Assembly (NCBI GenBank): GCA_013153515.1
Contig: JAADEI010000030.1
Coordinates: 1-32,725, forward strand
Source: Chlorobiota bacterium
Lineage (GTDB): Bacteria > Bacteroidota > Bacteroidia > JAADEI01
DNA length: 32,725 nt
Direction: 5' to 3'
Part shown: positions 16,717-24,315 of the stretch, in pieces
Numbering within the stretch: the stretch's first letter is position 1
Layout of the letters: every line of letters starts with the position of its first letter
Notes under the pieces: generated by a model
What the model saw: the letters and a program-made list of their open reading frames with translations, nothing else
Database searches by the model: none
What the model was told of the DNA's origin: nothing
Made by a program: the position numbers and the translations under genes

Positions 16717-17778
16717 ATGACGAATGCCCCTATTGAGGTTAGCTGGTGGAAAATATGGATTCCTGTTGCCTTAGGTGTTCTCACCGCAGCTTTCCTATTC
16801 TGGAAACATTTTGACCCTCAGGTTCTCCTTCAATTGCGGTTTGATTGGCAGACTGGAATGTGGCTTGCCATAGCCCTTTTGTTCCTCATAGCTAGGCATT
16901 TCATTTATATGCTTCGGATAATGGTTCTTACTGAGGGGTGGTTGGGCTGGCGCTCAGCCTTTGAGGTAATCACTCTTTGGGAATTTGCTACTGTTATTAC
17001 TCCCCCTGTGGTGGGGGGTTCGGCAGCAGCCCTGTTCCTGCTCAACAGGGAAGGACTTCCCTTGGGGCGTTCAACCGCAACGGTAATCGCCGTCATATTC
17101 CTTGACCATCTCCTTTTTGTTTTGATTGCACCCGTGTTTTTCTTAGTGTTTAGAGACTTATTGTTCTCTGATGCTCAAGCCTTAACCACAACATTTTGGT
17201 TCGCTTATACCATCTTTACAGGTTATACAGTCCTGTTGGCTCTGGGCTTATTAATAAAACCTCGCTTGTTAATGGTTGTCTTGATAAGCATCTTTTCCTT
17301 GCCTCTGCTGAGACGATGGAAGAAGGGTGCCATGAAGATGGCTCGGGACATCTATTACACCGCCGAACATTTTAAGCATGCCGGGATCTCTTACTGGTTG
17401 TTATTATTAGGTCTGACAGGTCTAGGATGGCTATTTAGATTCCTGAACCTAAACGCCGTGGTTGTTGCCTTCGCCGGCTCCCTCTCACTCTTTGAACATA
17501 TTATACTTATAGCTCGTCAAACAGTCATGTGGGTTCTCTTGCTCGTGTCTCCGACCCCAGGGGGTAGTGGCACCGCCGAATTCGCCTTCGTGGAAATACT
17601 ATATGGCTTGGTTAATAGAGGAGCCGCTAGCCTCCTAGCTTTTCTATGGAGACTAGTCTCATTCTATCCCTATTTGATAGCCGGCGTAATTATTCTCCCA
17701 CTGTGGTTAAAACGTGTTCAACAACATCATCCATCCAGTTTGAAAAGATTGCCTACTTTTAAGGGCAAAACAAAATAG
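16717..17778 (+). CDS. Flippase-like / LPG-synthase transmembrane domain protein (UPF0104)
   Basis: 353-residue integral membrane protein with about eight segments. It fits the lysylphosphatidylglycerol synthase TM / flippase-like family (PF03706): a long first-loop RHFIYMLRIMVLTEGW, then ITLWEFATVITPPVVGGSAA with NREGLPLGRSTATVIAVIFL, and the conserved late motif SPTPGGSGTAEFAFVEILY. It lacks the soluble aminoacyl-transferase domain of MprF, so it is the stand-alone membrane type thought to move lipids or lipid-linked compounds. Its stop codon directly abuts the ATG of the YfhO-family gene, so the two are co-translated. A tRNA-Gly gene lies just upstream. The transported lipid is unknown. 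Confidence 0.88.
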   Translation: MTNAPIEVSWWKIWIPVALGVLTAAFLFWKHFDPQVLLQLRFDWQTGMWLAIALLFLIARHFIYMLRIMVLTEGWLGWRSAFEVITLWEFATVITPPVVGGSAAALFLLNREGLPLGRSTATVIAVIFLDHLLFVLIAPVFFLVFRDLLFSDAQALTTTFWFAYTIFTGYTVLLALGLLIKPRLLMVVLISIFSLPLLRRWKKGAMKMARDIYYTAEHFKHAGISYWLLLLGLTGLGWLFRFLNLNAVVVAFAGSLSLFEHIILIARQTVMWVLLLVSPTPGGSGTAEFAFVEILYGLVNRGAASLLAFLWRLVSFYPYLIAGVIILPLWLKRVQQHHPSSLKRLPTFKGKTK

Positions 17779-20214
17779 ATGAGAATAAAGGATTTATGGC
17801 TCCCTATTTTGACCATCTTAATCATAATAGTTGTTCTGGCTTTCCCGGCATTGATGGGCAAGCAAATCTTCATGCCTGATCTAGTTAACTATTTGGCTCA
17901 GATCAGACAACCTATGGAATGGCATAAAGAAACAGGAGAGGAAATAGTTTGGGCATGGCACATGTTCTCAGGAATGCCGGCATATTTCGTTGGTAGCGTG
18001 ATTTCTAAGGTTGTTGTATTACCGATCTATTTAATTAATACCTTATTTACTTTTATGAACCCTGTAGGGCTCTTTACCATAGCATTCCTATTGATGGTTC
18101 TGTTTATAAGAGGCTTACGAGTAGGGGGATGGGAGCTAGCCACTATCTCTGCAATAGCTTTCGCTATAGCAACCTTCAATATCATATCGCTTGAGGCAGG
18201 ACACATGACTAAACTCAGATCAATATATGCATTTCCTCTTCTTTTCCTCGGGTTGCTCCTTTTAATTAAAGGCAATAAATGGTCTGGAGCATTAACCTTC
18301 TTAATTGGACTGACTGCTGAACTAGCAGGAAATCACCAACAAGTGTGGTATTATGCATTTATAATGGGATTAATTCTTGGAATCGTGGCTGTTATTGATG
18401 CACTTAAAAAGCGTATGACTAATAATATCGTCAAAGCAGGAGTAATAGGTATTCTACTGACTATAGTGGCAATTCTACCGTTTACAATGCGTTTCTGGAT
18501 GCTTTATGAATACACGCCACATAGCATTCGCGGAATGGCTTCCGAGCTGATAGATCCTCAACATAAGAAAAATACAGGCTTGGAAAAGGATTACGCCTCT
18601 AATTGGAGCTATGGACTATTTGAAACATTCACATTATTTGTTCCTAACCTAATGGGGGGTGGGTCTAATCAATATGTAGGAACTTCGGGTCCTTTATATA
18701 AAGAATTAATCAAGAATGGCGTCCCTCAAATTCAAGTGGAACAAATCGTCCAACATGTGCCGACATATTGGGGAAGCATGCCCTTCACAGATGGACCTGT
18801 TTACATAGGCATATTAATTATGTTAGGAGCTATTCTGTCTTTTTTCATCGCTCAAAGAAATTTTATTTTCTGGTGGCTGGTGATCTCAACTATTGTAGGA
18901 TTGATGTTTGCATGGGGCAAAAACTTCTTTTTCTGGGAACTAGCCTTTGATTATCTTCCCGGATTTAATAAATTTAGAACCCCTATGATGGCATTTCTTA
19001 TACTACAGTTCACTTTGCCTGTGTTGGCAGTTATGGGATTCTCCTCCTTAGCTAACAAAGAAATTGATTTAAAGAAACGCTTTCAAGCCTTAAAGAAGGC
19101 TACTCTAATTACCGGAGGGGTGATTGTAGCCCTTATCTTAGCTTCGGTCTTTATCCTTGACTTCAAAGGACCAGTGGACGCTCAACTCAAAAACAACCCA
19201 TTCTTCTACGAACTAATTATTAAGCAACGCGAATATATGCTTAGGATGGACGCTATAAGAAATTTAATAATAGTTATTATTGGTGCCGGTGCCCTATGGT
19301 ACGCCCTAAAAGGAAAAACATCCCTTAGCACCGCATTTAAAATCCTTGTAGCATTAACTCTTCTTGACCTGTTAGGTGTTGCAACAAGATACCTCAAACA
19401 TTCAGATTATGTGGAAAAATATACCTATGAGAACCTGCCAATGATTGATCCACGATTCAGATTGACCGAAGCAGACCGAACAATTATGCAGGACACAACC
19501 CATTATTTCAGAGTTGTTGACCTGACCACTAACCCATTTACAGATGCCCGAACACCTTACTACTACAATAGCGTGGGGGGCTACTTGGCAGCACGGATAC
19601 GAATCTACCAGGACCTAATTGATAACCACCTTGCGAAAAATAATATTAAGGCATATAGCATGCTCAACACCAGATGGTTCATCGTTCCAATGCAGGGACA
19701 GGGTCCCCCCCGTGCAATGTTTAATCCACTGGCTACCGGTCCAGTCTGGTTCGTTGATGAAATCCTGTGGCAAAGAGATGCTAAGTCAGAGAACGAAGCC
19801 CTTTTGACTTTTGAACCTAAAAAACAAGTGCTAATAAGAGAACAATATAAAAATTTAGTGAAACCTGTTCCAGAAAACAGGGATACTAATGCCCGAATTA
19901 AACTATTGCAATTCTCCCCCATGAAACTGGTGTATGAATATGACAGTGAAACAGACCAATTTGCTGTGTTCTCAGAAATCTACTATGAGCCCGGATGGAA
20001 AAGCTATCTTGATGGAAAACCAGTACAGTATGTCCGTGTTAATTATGTCCTTCGGGGAATGTCCGTACCTGCTGGAAAACACACTATTGAATTTAGGTTT
20101 GAACCAGATAGCTATGTGATAGGCAGGAAAATCAGCTTAGCAGGTTCAATACTGTGGTTCATAGTCGCTTTCGGATTAGCCCTAATCACTTATAAAGCAA
20201 AGAGACAAAACTAA
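17779..20214 (+). CDS. YfhO-family membrane protein
   Basis: 811-residue protein of the YfhO family (PF09586), large multi-pass proteins related to GT-C glycosyltransferases. The N-terminal two thirds hold about a dozen hydrophobic segments. The early region has GKQIFMPDLVNYLAQIRQPM and WAWHMFSGMPAYFVG, and loop AGNHQQVWYYAFIMGL follows. The C-terminal ~230 residues are a soluble beta-rich domain ending in the family hallmark FSEIYYEPGWKSYLDGKP, then VLRGMSVPAGKHTIEFRFEP before a last membrane segment. In Bacillus a YfhO protein takes part in cell-envelope polymer glycosylation; the substrate here is unknown. It starts immediately after the flippase-like gene, suggesting a joint role in moving and modifying an envelope lipid or glycan. 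Confidence 0.9.
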   Translation: MRIKDLWLPILTILIIIVVLAFPALMGKQIFMPDLVNYLAQIRQPMEWHKETGEEIVWAWHMFSGMPAYFVGSVISKVVVLPIYLINTLFTFMNPVGLFTIAFLLMVLFIRGLRVGGWELATISAIAFAIATFNIISLEAGHMTKLRSIYAFPLLFLGLLLLIKGNKWSGALTFLIGLTAELAGNHQQVWYYAFIMGLILGIVAVIDALKKRMTNNIVKAGVIGILLTIVAILPFTMRFWMLYEYTPHSIRGMASELIDPQHKKNTGLEKDYASNWSYGLFETFTLFVPNLMGGGSNQYVGTSGPLYKELIKNGVPQIQVEQIVQHVPTYWGSMPFTDGPVYIGILIMLGAILSFFIAQRNFIFWWLVISTIVGLMFAWGKNFFFWELAFDYLPGFNKFRTPMMAFLILQFTLPVLAVMGFSSLANKEIDLKKRFQALKKATLITGGVIVALILASVFILDFKGPVDAQLKNNPFFYELIIKQREYMLRMDAIRNLIIVIIGAGALWYALKGKTSLSTAFKILVALTLLDLLGVATRYLKHSDYVEKYTYENLPMIDPRFRLTEADRTIMQDTTHYFRVVDLTTNPFTDARTPYYYNSVGGYLAARIRIYQDLIDNHLAKNNIKAYSMLNTRWFIVPMQGQGPPRAMFNPLATGPVWFVDEILWQRDAKSENEALLTFEPKKQVLIREQYKNLVKPVPENRDTNARIKLLQFSPMKLVYEYDSETDQFAVFSEIYYEPGWKSYLDGKPVQYVRVNYVLRGMSVPAGKHTIEFRFEPDSYVIGRKISLAGSILWFIVAFGLALITYKAKRQN

Positions 20215-20241
20215 ACACGAGTTAGCCTAAAACGCCTAATT

Positions 20242-21510
20242 ATGAATAATGTTCCCACAGCTTCCATCCTAACTATCGGCGATGAAGTGCTGATAGGGAG
20301 GACAATAGACAGCAATTCAGCTTGGTTGGGCTCCCAACTATCCTCAATGGGCTTTGAAATACGGCGACACCTCACTGTCCAAGATAAAGATGAGGAAATC
20401 AAATATGGCTTGAAAGAACTCCTTGCCGTCTCAGATGTGGTTATAACCACTGGGGGGCTTGGTCCAACAGAGGATGATCGGACAAAACCGGCACTGGCTG
20501 AATTCCTTGGGAAAAAATTGATTTTTAGCGAGGAAGTGTGGCAGTGGGTCATTAAATATGCTCAACAGAAACATATTGAAAATCCTGAAATCATTCGCAA
20601 TCAGGCTGAAATCATAGAGGGAAGCGAACCATTGTACAACCCAGAAGGTTCAGCACCGGGACTATGGATAGAACATAACGACAAGGTGATTGTTGCTTTG
20701 CCCGGAGTTCCATGGGAAATGAAAGCCATATTTAAACAAAGTGTTGCCCCTCGCCTGAAAGAAAAATTTAATCTGCCTGAATTCAAAATAAAAGTCATCC
20801 GAACAATAGGGTTGCCGGAAGCATCAGTGCGCAATAAACTTAAAGACTTACCAAACAAACTTCCTGAAAATATCCAAATCGGGTTCTATCCATCACTGAT
20901 TGAAGTTAAAATAGTTTTGCGAGGATATGATGTTGACGAAAAGATTTTAGAACAATGGCATCATAAAATAGCTAAGATTCTGGGCGACATTGTTTATTCC
21001 CTCGAAGACAAACCACTTGCTCAGGTGATAGGAGAAATCCTGAGGCAACGCCAACAAACCATTTCCACCGCTGAAAGTTGCACGGGAGGCTACTTAGCAC
21101 ATCTGATCACTTCAATCCCCGGCAGTAGCGATTATTATCTCGGAACAGTGGTGTCATACCACAATCAAGTGAAAAGCAATCTATTGGGAGTTCCTGAGGA
21201 AGTGCTTGAAACACAAGGTGCCGTCAGCAAACCAACCGTTGAACAAATGGTTAGAGGAGTCAGGCAAATAATTGGGTCAGACTGGGCTGTGGCAACATCC
21301 GGAATAGCTGGACCAACAGGTGGAACACCCGAAAAACCAGTGGGCACAGTGTGGATCGCTACAGGAAACAATGACCGGCTCAGTGCAATCAAATTCCATT
21401 TTTCCGGCTCCCGACTTGACGTTATCACTAAAGCAGCCTTAATGGGACTGGATATGCTCAGGAGAATGCTAGAAGACAAGCCAATGATAGATCCTAATAA
21501 AATATCATAA
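20242..21510 (+). CDS. cinA: CinA: competence/damage-inducible protein, nicotinamide-nucleotide amidase
   Basis: 422 residues with the two CinA domains. The N-terminal molybdopterin-binding-like (COG1058) domain, about 7-170, has ILTIGDEVLIGRTIDSNSAW and ITTGGLGPTEDDRTKPALAE. The C-terminal amidase domain, about 260-415, has STAESCTGGYLAHLITSIPG, YLGTVVSYHNQVKSNLLGV and ATSGIAGPTGGTPEKPVGTV. The full protein typically has ADP-ribose pyrophosphatase and NMN deamidase activity and thus cleans up pyridine-nucleotide by-products. It lies 27 bases after the YfhO gene and probably shares its transcript. It ends convergently with the zinc protein gene 60 bases away. Confidence 0.95.
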   Translation: MNNVPTASILTIGDEVLIGRTIDSNSAWLGSQLSSMGFEIRRHLTVQDKDEEIKYGLKELLAVSDVVITTGGLGPTEDDRTKPALAEFLGKKLIFSEEVWQWVIKYAQQKHIENPEIIRNQAEIIEGSEPLYNPEGSAPGLWIEHNDKVIVALPGVPWEMKAIFKQSVAPRLKEKFNLPEFKIKVIRTIGLPEASVRNKLKDLPNKLPENIQIGFYPSLIEVKIVLRGYDVDEKILEQWHHKIAKILGDIVYSLEDKPLAQVIGEILRQRQQTISTAESCTGGYLAHLITSIPGSSDYYLGTVVSYHNQVKSNLLGVPEEVLETQGAVSKPTVEQMVRGVRQIIGSDWAVATSGIAGPTGGTPEKPVGTVWIATGNNDRLSAIKFHFSGSRLDVITKAALMGLDMLRRMLEDKPMIDPNKIS

Positions 21511-21570
21511 AAACTGATAAAAATCATTGCTATCCATTTTCGGGCAATTGAGCAATACTGTTTTGAATCT

Positions 21571-21786
21571 TTATGACCTTGAATAACATTTTTGTAATAC
21601 TACTTGCCTAAATATCTCTGAATCAATTGTTTCGCCGCACAAACGACATATTATCACAACAATTTTCTTTCCTTTGAAAATCGTAATTCTGTGATGGAAG
21701 CATATTATGCAAACCCGTGCATCACAAAAATCGCACACTTCCACAGCATAATCTTCATGGCACAACTCACAAATGCTCTCTTCCAT
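21571..21786 (-). CDS. Small B-box-like zinc-binding protein
   Basis: 71 residues with eight Cys in four CxxC pairs: CELC (7, 10), CDFC (18, 21), CIIC (26, 29) and CRLC (47, 50), plus His-His after the third pair. This fits two interleaved zinc sites like B-box or RING-like zinc fingers, as in small bacterial and archaeal proteins of unknown role. The C-terminal ~20 residues are polar. AGGGAG lies 12-17 bases before the ATG, further away than usual for a Shine-Dalgarno sequence. The gene stands alone between convergent cinA and the - strand tRNA-Asn. Coding status is supported by the regular Cys spacing; function unknown. Confidence 0.68.
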   Translation of the reverse strand: MEESICELCHEDYAVEVCDFCDARVCIICFHHRITIFKGKKIVVIICRLCGETIDSEIFRQVVLQKCYSRS

Positions 21787-21907
21787 AAAGAATTTTGCTC
21801 CCTAAAAAGTAATCAACATATAATTAGGTACTACAGTATGAGAGACTTAGACAAGTTGGCTTTTAACAGATTTCTCATGGAAGGAACACAGAAAAAATGG
21901 ACATTCG

Positions 21908-21979
21908 CTCCCCGGGCAGGATTCGAACCTGCGACCTAGTGGTTAACAGCCACCCGCTCTACCGCTGAGCTACCGGGGA
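21908..21979 (-). tRNA. tRNA-Asn (GTT)
   Basis: Cloverleaf on the - strand: acceptor TCCCCGG with CCGGGGA, discriminator G, D-arm GCTCAGCGGTAGAGC, anticodon loop CTGTTAA (anticodon GTT) on a five-pair stem with one G:U, and T-loop GTTCGAA. CCA is not encoded. It lies 20 bases downstream of the initiator tRNA. Confidence 0.97.
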
Positions 21980-21999
21980 GTGTCAATCTGCATTCTTTG

Positions 22000-22071
22000 T
22001 TGCGGGGGCGGGAGTCGAACCCGCGACCTTGGGGTTATGAGCCCCACGAGCTACCACTGCTCCACCCCGCG
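22000..22071 (-). tRNA. Initiator tRNA-fMet (CAT)
   Basis: Anticodon CAT in loop CTCATAA. It is recognised as the initiator by the C1:A72 mismatch at the acceptor end (CGCGGGG with CCCCGCA), the run of consecutive G:C pairs in the anticodon stem, and the D-arm GGAGCAGTGGTAGCTC. The 72 bases are in line with a short D-loop. CCA is not encoded (CAA follows). Confidence 0.95.
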
Positions 22072-22163
22072 GTGTTCAATATCGCTTAACAACTCATATA
22101 ATTCAAAAAGTTCCCAGACAAACATCCCTTCCTTTTTAACTATTTGTTCTTACATTAGCCTTG

Positions 22164-23348
22164 ATGAATGCAGACATGCAAAAGATAAAAGAGGCTCTAC
22201 TCCAAACTGATTGTGCATATGAAACTTATTCCTGCAAGGGGCTCAGGATGCGATTGCTCTACCTGTCCATTGCCAAACATTCATGGTTGGTTAAGCTTAT
22301 TGAGGGTTTAACCGTGGTTGCTTTAAAACTGCACTTGCCCATCTCCTTCTTATTTAAAAAAACAGTGTTCCCTATATTTTGCGGGGGCGAAACAATAGAA
22401 GACGCCAAGAAATGGTTTGAATTCCTTGAAAAGAAGGGCATAAACGCCATCCTGGATTATGCTATTGAAGGGAAACAGCGGGAGGAAGCATTTGACAGGG
22501 CTCTGAAAGGAAAACTTGAACTATTGAAAGCCGGATCCCTCTATAAAGCGTGCAGATACTTTGAATTCAAGGTCTCAGGAATAGCACCTATCAACATCCT
22601 TGAGAAACTATCTGCCGGGGAAAAACTCTCAAGTCAAGAGGCAGAAAGATGGAACAGAGCAATCAAACGGATAGACACACTTCTGAATCACGCCATTAAA
22701 TTAGGATACACTGTAATGATTGATGCGGAAGAAACATGGCTACAACCCGCCATTGATTCTCTTGCAGAAGAATTTATGGATAAATATAACACAAAACAAA
22801 AGGCTTATGTTTACACCACAATACAGATGTATCTTAAAAAGTCTCCCTCTTTTCTGGAAGAATTAATTTCCAGATTTAAGAAAAAAGGCAAAAAGATGGG
22901 CATTAAGCTTGTCCGCGGAGCTTATGTCTTAAAAGAACGCGAAAGAGCAAAAGACAAGGGCTATCCAGACCCATTGTGGGAAACAAAAGAGCAGACAGAC
23001 AAAGCGTATGATAATGCGATTATTACTCTTGCGGAAAATAACGACGTCTCTGACGCCTGCATAGCTACACATAATCTTGATAGCATTGCACTTGCTTGGC
23101 AGATTTATAAATCAAAAGACTTGAGTCCAGATTCATTCTGGATGGCTCAACTGATGGGAATGGCCGATTTCCTGACCTGTAACTTAGCCCGGAACGGACT
23201 ACCAGTGGCTAAGCTGGTGCCCATTGGTCCTGTTAAAGAAGCGATTCCATACCTACTGCGTCGCCTTGAAGAAAATAGTGGTATTCACAGACAATTCAAT
23301 CTGGAACTGGAAATGATAAAGGAAGAGCTAAGGAGGCGAGGGTGTTAA
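22164..23348 (+). CDS. Proline dehydrogenase
   Basis: FAD-dependent oxidation of proline to pyrroline-5-carboxylate, the first step of proline use. It is a stand-alone PRODH of 394 residues. The (beta-alpha)8 barrel is recognisable by TVMIDAEETWLQPAIDSL, the motif MGIKLVRGAYVLKERERAKD with KGYPDPLWETKEQTDKAYDN, CIATHNLDS, MAQLMGMADFL, and the C-terminal GPVKEAIPYLLRRLEENSGI, which carries the RRxxE residues that bind proline. I chose the ATG at 22164; a TTG one codon earlier is also in frame. The P5C dehydrogenase partner is not in the window. The gene ends 5 bases from the convergent phosphatase gene. Confidence 0.93.
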   Translation: MNADMQKIKEALLQTDCAYETYSCKGLRMRLLYLSIAKHSWLVKLIEGLTVVALKLHLPISFLFKKTVFPIFCGGETIEDAKKWFEFLEKKGINAILDYAIEGKQREEAFDRALKGKLELLKAGSLYKACRYFEFKVSGIAPINILEKLSAGEKLSSQEAERWNRAIKRIDTLLNHAIKLGYTVMIDAEETWLQPAIDSLAEEFMDKYNTKQKAYVYTTIQMYLKKSPSFLEELISRFKKKGKKMGIKLVRGAYVLKERERAKDKGYPDPLWETKEQTDKAYDNAIITLAENNDVSDACIATHNLDSIALAWQIYKSKDLSPDSFWMAQLMGMADFLTCNLARNGLPVAKLVPIGPVKEAIPYLLRRLEENSGIHRQFNLELEMIKEELRRRGC

Positions 23349-23353
23349 CAAAC

Positions 23354-23875
23354 TCACGACAGTAAGGCAATAAGGTTTTCAACGCCCTCCTTAATTATGG
23401 AATATGCCTCTCTGGCAGCATTCAAGTCTTTTTTATATGGATCTGGAACCTCTTTGCCCCCCGTTAATTCCATATAAGGTAAGATTTTCCTATGATGTTT
23501 CTTGGAAAGAACTTCCTTTAAATACGATTCAACTTTCTTATCTACAGGAATAACAAGGGAAAATTGAGAGATTTGTGATGGTTCCATAATTTTTGCCCCC
23601 CTTTCGGGAGCTGGAACACCTTCTTCCTCAAGAACCCTCCTCATTAATGAACAGACAGGCTCACCATAATGCCAGTAGTCCGTCCCTCGGGAAAAAGCTA
23701 TTGCTTTCCCACTTTTATGTAAATAATTAAAAAGAGCCTCCGCTGTCGGAGACCTGCATATATTCCCCAAACAAACGAAGAGAATTCTCAGCCTACTATG
23801 AGAGTTATAGTTGTGAGAGTTCGCAGGTGTCCCAATTATATTCCGTTTTATAGAAGTCACAGATTTTTTGGGCAT
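23354..23875 (-). CDS. Low-molecular-weight protein-tyrosine phosphatase
   Basis: Removes phosphate from tyrosine residues, in bacteria often controlling polysaccharide export or stress responses. The signature loop CLGNICRSPTAEALF starts at residue 35 if the ATG at 23875 is used (catalytic C35, R41), and the general acid Asp is in VPDPY near 145. The family is normally ~150 residues and starts just before ILFVCLGN. Here the ATG start adds a 28-residue polar leader and overlaps the upstream lipoprotein gene by 71 bases. A CTG codon at 23789-23791, 13 bases after that lipoprotein's stop, would begin LRILFVCLGN and give 145 residues. The start is therefore uncertain. The gene is probably co-transcribed with the two lipoprotein genes upstream. 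Confidence 0.9.
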   Translation of the reverse strand: MPKKSVTSIKRNIIGTPANSHNYNSHSRLRILFVCLGNICRSPTAEALFNYLHKSGKAIAFSRGTDYWHYGEPVCSLMRRVLEEEGVPAPERGAKIMEPSQISQFSLVIPVDKKVESYLKEVLSKKHHRKILPYMELTGGKEVPDPYKKDLNAAREAYSIIKEGVENLIALLS

Positions 23876-24029
23876 CCCCCTTAGGCTGATCAGTAATCAT
23901 GTAGGTGTGTGTTAATTGAGTTCCCAAAATAAGATCCTTGGTGCATTTGCATTTCCAATCTGTTCCTGAGACACATGACTGTAGAACTAACCCTCCTAAT
24001 GCAACTATTGCAAGAACAACCTTTTTCAT
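23805..24029 (-). CDS. Tiny lipoprotein B of the DWxCxC family
   Basis: 74 residues from the internal ATG MKKVVLAIVALGGLVLQSC, chosen because it gives a normal lipoprotein signal peptide with lipobox LQSC; the open frame begins 11 codons earlier. After the lipid Cys comes VSGTDWKCKC, then YMITDQPKGDAQKIC and a last Cys in DTC. The mature part is ~55 residues with four Cys besides the lipid one, which would allow two disulfides. It is the closest paralogue of the gene 11 bases upstream (shared PKGDAQK), pointing to tandem duplication. The phosphatase gene follows. The protein is probably in the outer membrane or periplasm; function unknown. Confidence 0.8.
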   Translation of the reverse strand: MKKVVLAIVALGGLVLQSCVSGTDWKCKCTKDLILGTQLTHTYMITDQPKGDAQKICDFYKTEYNWDTCELSQL

Positions 24030-24040
24030 AGCATCTCTTT

Positions 24041-24256
24041 TTAGAGTTCTTTGACCGTGCAAGATTCGTGTTCGTCCTCAACTTTAATGTAGTCACACAT
24101 TTTTTGTGCGTCGCCCTTAGGTTGATTAGTGATTAAGTATTTGTATGTGAAATTCCCATCTTGACATTCACAAATCCAGTCTTTTCCACTAAGGCAACCT
24201 TGAAGGGAAGAACCCGCCAAAATAATGAAAATCCCAGCAATTAAAACCCTCTTCAT
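24041..24256 (-). CDS. Tiny lipoprotein A of the DWxCxC family
   Basis: 71 residues: signal peptide MKRVLIAGIFIILAGSS with lipobox LQGC, then LSGKDWICEC, YLITNQPKGDAQKMC and the final Cys in ESC. It has the same spacing as its neighbour B and as two genes near 29 kb: C-x4-D-W-x-C-x-C, followed by I-T-N-Q-x3-D-A-x3-C. I know no described family with this pattern. The gene is the first of a probable three-gene operon ending in the tyrosine phosphatase, with a TAACTTTG box 22 bases before its ATG. Confidence 0.82.
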   Translation of the reverse strand: MKRVLIAGIFIILAGSSLQGCLSGKDWICECQDGNFTYKYLITNQPKGDAQKMCDYIKVEDEHESCTVKEL

Positions 24257-24277
24257 GACACATCATGTTTTCTAATA

Positions 24278-24285
24278 CAAAGTTA
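24278..24285 (-). promoter_or_regulatory. Probable -7 promoter box (TAACTTTG) of the lipoprotein/phosphatase operon
   Basis: Reads TAACTTTG on the - strand and predicts a leader of about 15 bases before the ATG at 24256. No TTTG is seen at the -33 distance. The same octamer occurs before the PKD protein and the importer operon. Confidence 0.5.
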
Positions 24286-24315
24286 AAACATTTAGCACTT
24301 TATTAAGTTAGAAAT

